Assembly (NCBI GenBank): GCA_937936695.1
Contig: CALHCK010000098.1
Span: 1 to 7,188, forward strand
DNA length: 7,188 bases
From: an uncultured Polaribacter sp.
GTDB lineage: Bacteria > Bacteroidota > Bacteroidia > Flavobacteriales > Flavobacteriaceae
Direction: 5' to 3'
The notes beneath the pieces are model-generated. The model saw nothing but the letters and a program-made list of their open reading frames with translations, searched no databases and was not told the DNA's origin. Positions 5,678 through 7,188 of the stretch are shown piece after piece. The stretch's first letter is position 1. The number at the start of each line of letters is the position of its first letter. The translations under genes were made by a program, and so were the position numbers.

Positions 5678-7188
5678 ATGGTTAAAGAAATTCAGCTTAG
5701 AGTAAATTTAATAGAAGAACGTAAAGAAAACATTCTTTTATACAAGGCTGCTAAACAATTAGATATTTCTGAAAAAGAAATTTCGGCAGTAAAAGTGTTA
5801 CGAAAATCTATAGATGCCCGTAAAAAAAACATCATTTTTAATTATAAAGTAGCCGTTTACATTAACGAAAAAGTTTCTGAAACTCCAGATTATATTTTTA
5901 ATTACCAAGATGTATCTAATGCTAAAGAAGTTCATATTGTTGGTTTTGGTCCTGCAGGTATGTATGCTGCATTACGCTGTATTGAGTTAGGTTACAAACC
6001 TATTGTTTTAGAGCGAGGAAAAAATGTACAAGACAGACGTAGAGATTTAAAAGCTATAAACAGAGATCATATTGTTAATGAAGATTCTAATTACTGTTTT
6101 GGCGAAGGTGGTGCAGGTACTTATTCTGACGGAAAATTATATACCCGTAGTTTAAAGCGTGGTGATGTAAGAAGAATTTTTGAAAACCTTGTATATCATG
6201 GTGCTACAGAGCAAATTCTTATAGACGCACACCCTCATATAGGTACTAATAAACTCCCTAAAATTATACAAAATATTCGTGAGAACATTATAAAGTATGG
6301 TGGAGAGGTTCTTTTTGACACCAAAGTGACAGACTTTGTTGTTAAAAACAACAAGCTACAGGCTATTAAAACACAAGATGGTAAAGAAATGACGGTAAAT
6401 GCTGTTATTCTTGCCACTGGTCATTCTGCCCGAGATATATACGAGCTACTACATAAAAAAGACATTGCTTTAAAAGCTAAATCTTTTGCAATGGGAGTTC
6501 GTGTAGAGCATCCTCAAGAAATTATAGACCAAATTCAATACCACTGCTCAGGGCAAAGAGACGAACTTTTACCTGCGGCAGCATACAGTTTAGTACACCA
6601 AGTAAATAACAGAGGTGTGTATTCTTTTTGCATGTGTCCGGGTGGTTTTATTGTGCCAGCAGCAACAGCAAACGGAGAGGTTGTTGTAAATGGTATGTCT
6701 CCTTCTCGTAGAAATAATAAGTTTGCTAATTCTGGTATTGTTGTAGAATTAGATATTGATAGAGATTTTAAAAAGTACGAGAAATTTGGACCTTTAAAAG
6801 GGTTAGAATTTCAGAAAGATTTAGAAAAAATTGCTTTTTTTGCAGGAGGTAGGTCACAAACTGCCCCAGGACAAAGATTAACCGATTTTGTTGATGGAAA
6901 ATTATCAACTGATTTAAATGAAACCTCTTATCAACCTGGTTTAAAATCTGCTCCGCTTCACTCTTTATTACCTAAAGTTATTGGAAGCAGGTTAAGAAAA
7001 GGGTTTGCTGCATTTGGACAAAAAATGCACGGTTACTATACCAATGAAGCTAATATAGTAGGTGTTGAATCTAGAACCTCTTCTCCTGTAAATATCCCAA
7101 GAAAAGAAAACTTAGAACATACACAAATAGAAGGCTTGTTTCCTTGTGGTGAAGGTGGTGGTTATGCTGGTGGAATTATATCTGCTGC
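5678..7188 (+). CDS. COG2509-type FAD-dependent oxidoreductase, C-terminus cut by window edge
   Basis: The frame opens at the ATG at 5678 and stays open for 503 codons to the right edge. Residues 1 to about 78 form an N-terminal domain with the R-x-S-I-D-A-R-K-K-N-I pattern (42-52) typical of this family. A Rossmann dinucleotide-binding motif GFGPAG follows (89-94), with E112 positioned to bind the FAD ribose. FGEGGAGTYSDGKL (141-154) is a family hallmark, as are the second FAD element ATGHSARD (246-253), the cysteine-containing FCMCPGGF segment and, near the end, CGEGGGYAGGI (490-500), which closes over FAD. Family members are about 515-530 aa, so probably only some 15-25 residues are missing. 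The group is widely conserved and annotated as an uncharacterised FAD-dependent dehydrogenase; its substrate is unknown. The start is supported because the extension is in-family and a promoter box lies just upstream. Confidence 0.9.
   Translation, partial: MVKEIQLRVNLIEERKENILLYKAAKQLDISEKEISAVKVLRKSIDARKKNIIFNYKVAVYINEKVSETPDYIFNYQDVSNAKEVHIVGFGPAGMYAALRCIELGYKPIVLERGKNVQDRRRDLKAINRDHIVNEDSNYCFGEGGAGTYSDGKLYTRSLKRGDVRRIFENLVYHGATEQILIDAHPHIGTNKLPKIIQNIRENIIKYGGEVLFDTKVTDFVVKNNKLQAIKTQDGKEMTVNAVILATGHSARDIYELLHKKDIALKAKSFAMGVRVEHPQEIIDQIQYHCSGQRDELLPAAAYSLVHQVNNRGVYSFCMCPGGFIVPAATANGEVVVNGMSPSRRNNKFANSGIVVELDIDRDFKKYEKFGPLKGLEFQKDLEKIAFFAGGRSQTAPGQRLTDFVDGKLSTDLNETSYQPGLKSAPLHSLLPKVIGSRLRKGFAAFGQKMHGYYTNEANIVGVESRTSSPVNIPRKENLEHTQIEGLFPCGEGGGYAGGIISA

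Noticed and set aside
6235..6417. 60-codon open frame on the minus strand inside the flavoprotein gene
   Set aside because: It is antisense to a conserved FAD domain, and its hydrophobic look is a by-product of complementing AT-rich codons; there is no promoter or motif to support it.

Overview
The window is AT-rich bacterial DNA (roughly 30% G+C by eye), most likely from a marine member of the Flavobacteriaceae (Bacteroidota). Four things point there: promoters of the Bacteroidota type (TAnnTTTG at -7), genes without clear Shine-Dalgarno sequences, a tRNA whose 3' CCA is not encoded, and proteins that resemble flavobacterial versions of PafA, MlaE/MlaF, PrsW and a COG2509-type flavoprotein. 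Nearly all of it is coding. It holds six complete or nearly complete protein genes, one gene cut by the left edge, and one tRNA.

Layout. Positions 1-369 (minus) hold the N-terminal part of an unrecognised exported protein. Positions 455-619 (minus) form a compact tRNA-Lys(UUU) unit with its own promoter, the mature tRNA, and a strong intrinsic terminator starting one base after it. Positions 638-2149 (minus) carry a two-gene ABC module, an MlaE-type permease followed 3 nt later by an MlaF-type ATPase, without the MCE (MlaD-like) substrate-binding partner. Positions 2259-3902 (plus) encode a PafA-type alkaline phosphatase lipoprotein with a complete set of catalytic and metal ligands. It meets the next gene tail to tail with no base between the two stop codons. 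Positions 3903-5516 (minus) are a tight pair: a CtlX-like guanidino-group hydrolase and, 3 nt downstream, a PrsW-family membrane protease. Positions 5678-7188 (plus) encode a COG2509-type FAD-dependent oxidoreductase that runs off the right edge just before its expected end.

How the parts relate. MlaE and MlaF should form the inner-membrane core of a lipid transporter that maintains outer-membrane asymmetry. PafA would release phosphate from organic phosphomonoesters outside the cytoplasm, and the CtlX-like enzyme probably takes part in arginine/citrulline catabolism. These look like independent housekeeping or nutrient-acquisition units in a core genome region. I see no mobile element, CRISPR array, phage gene or defence cassette, and no evidence of an undescribed multi-gene system. 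The most interesting details are a probably leaderless transcript for the flavoprotein, an acceptor-stem mismatch in tRNA-Lys, the zero-gap convergent pafA/prsW junction, and the coupling of the guanidino hydrolase to a PrsW protease.
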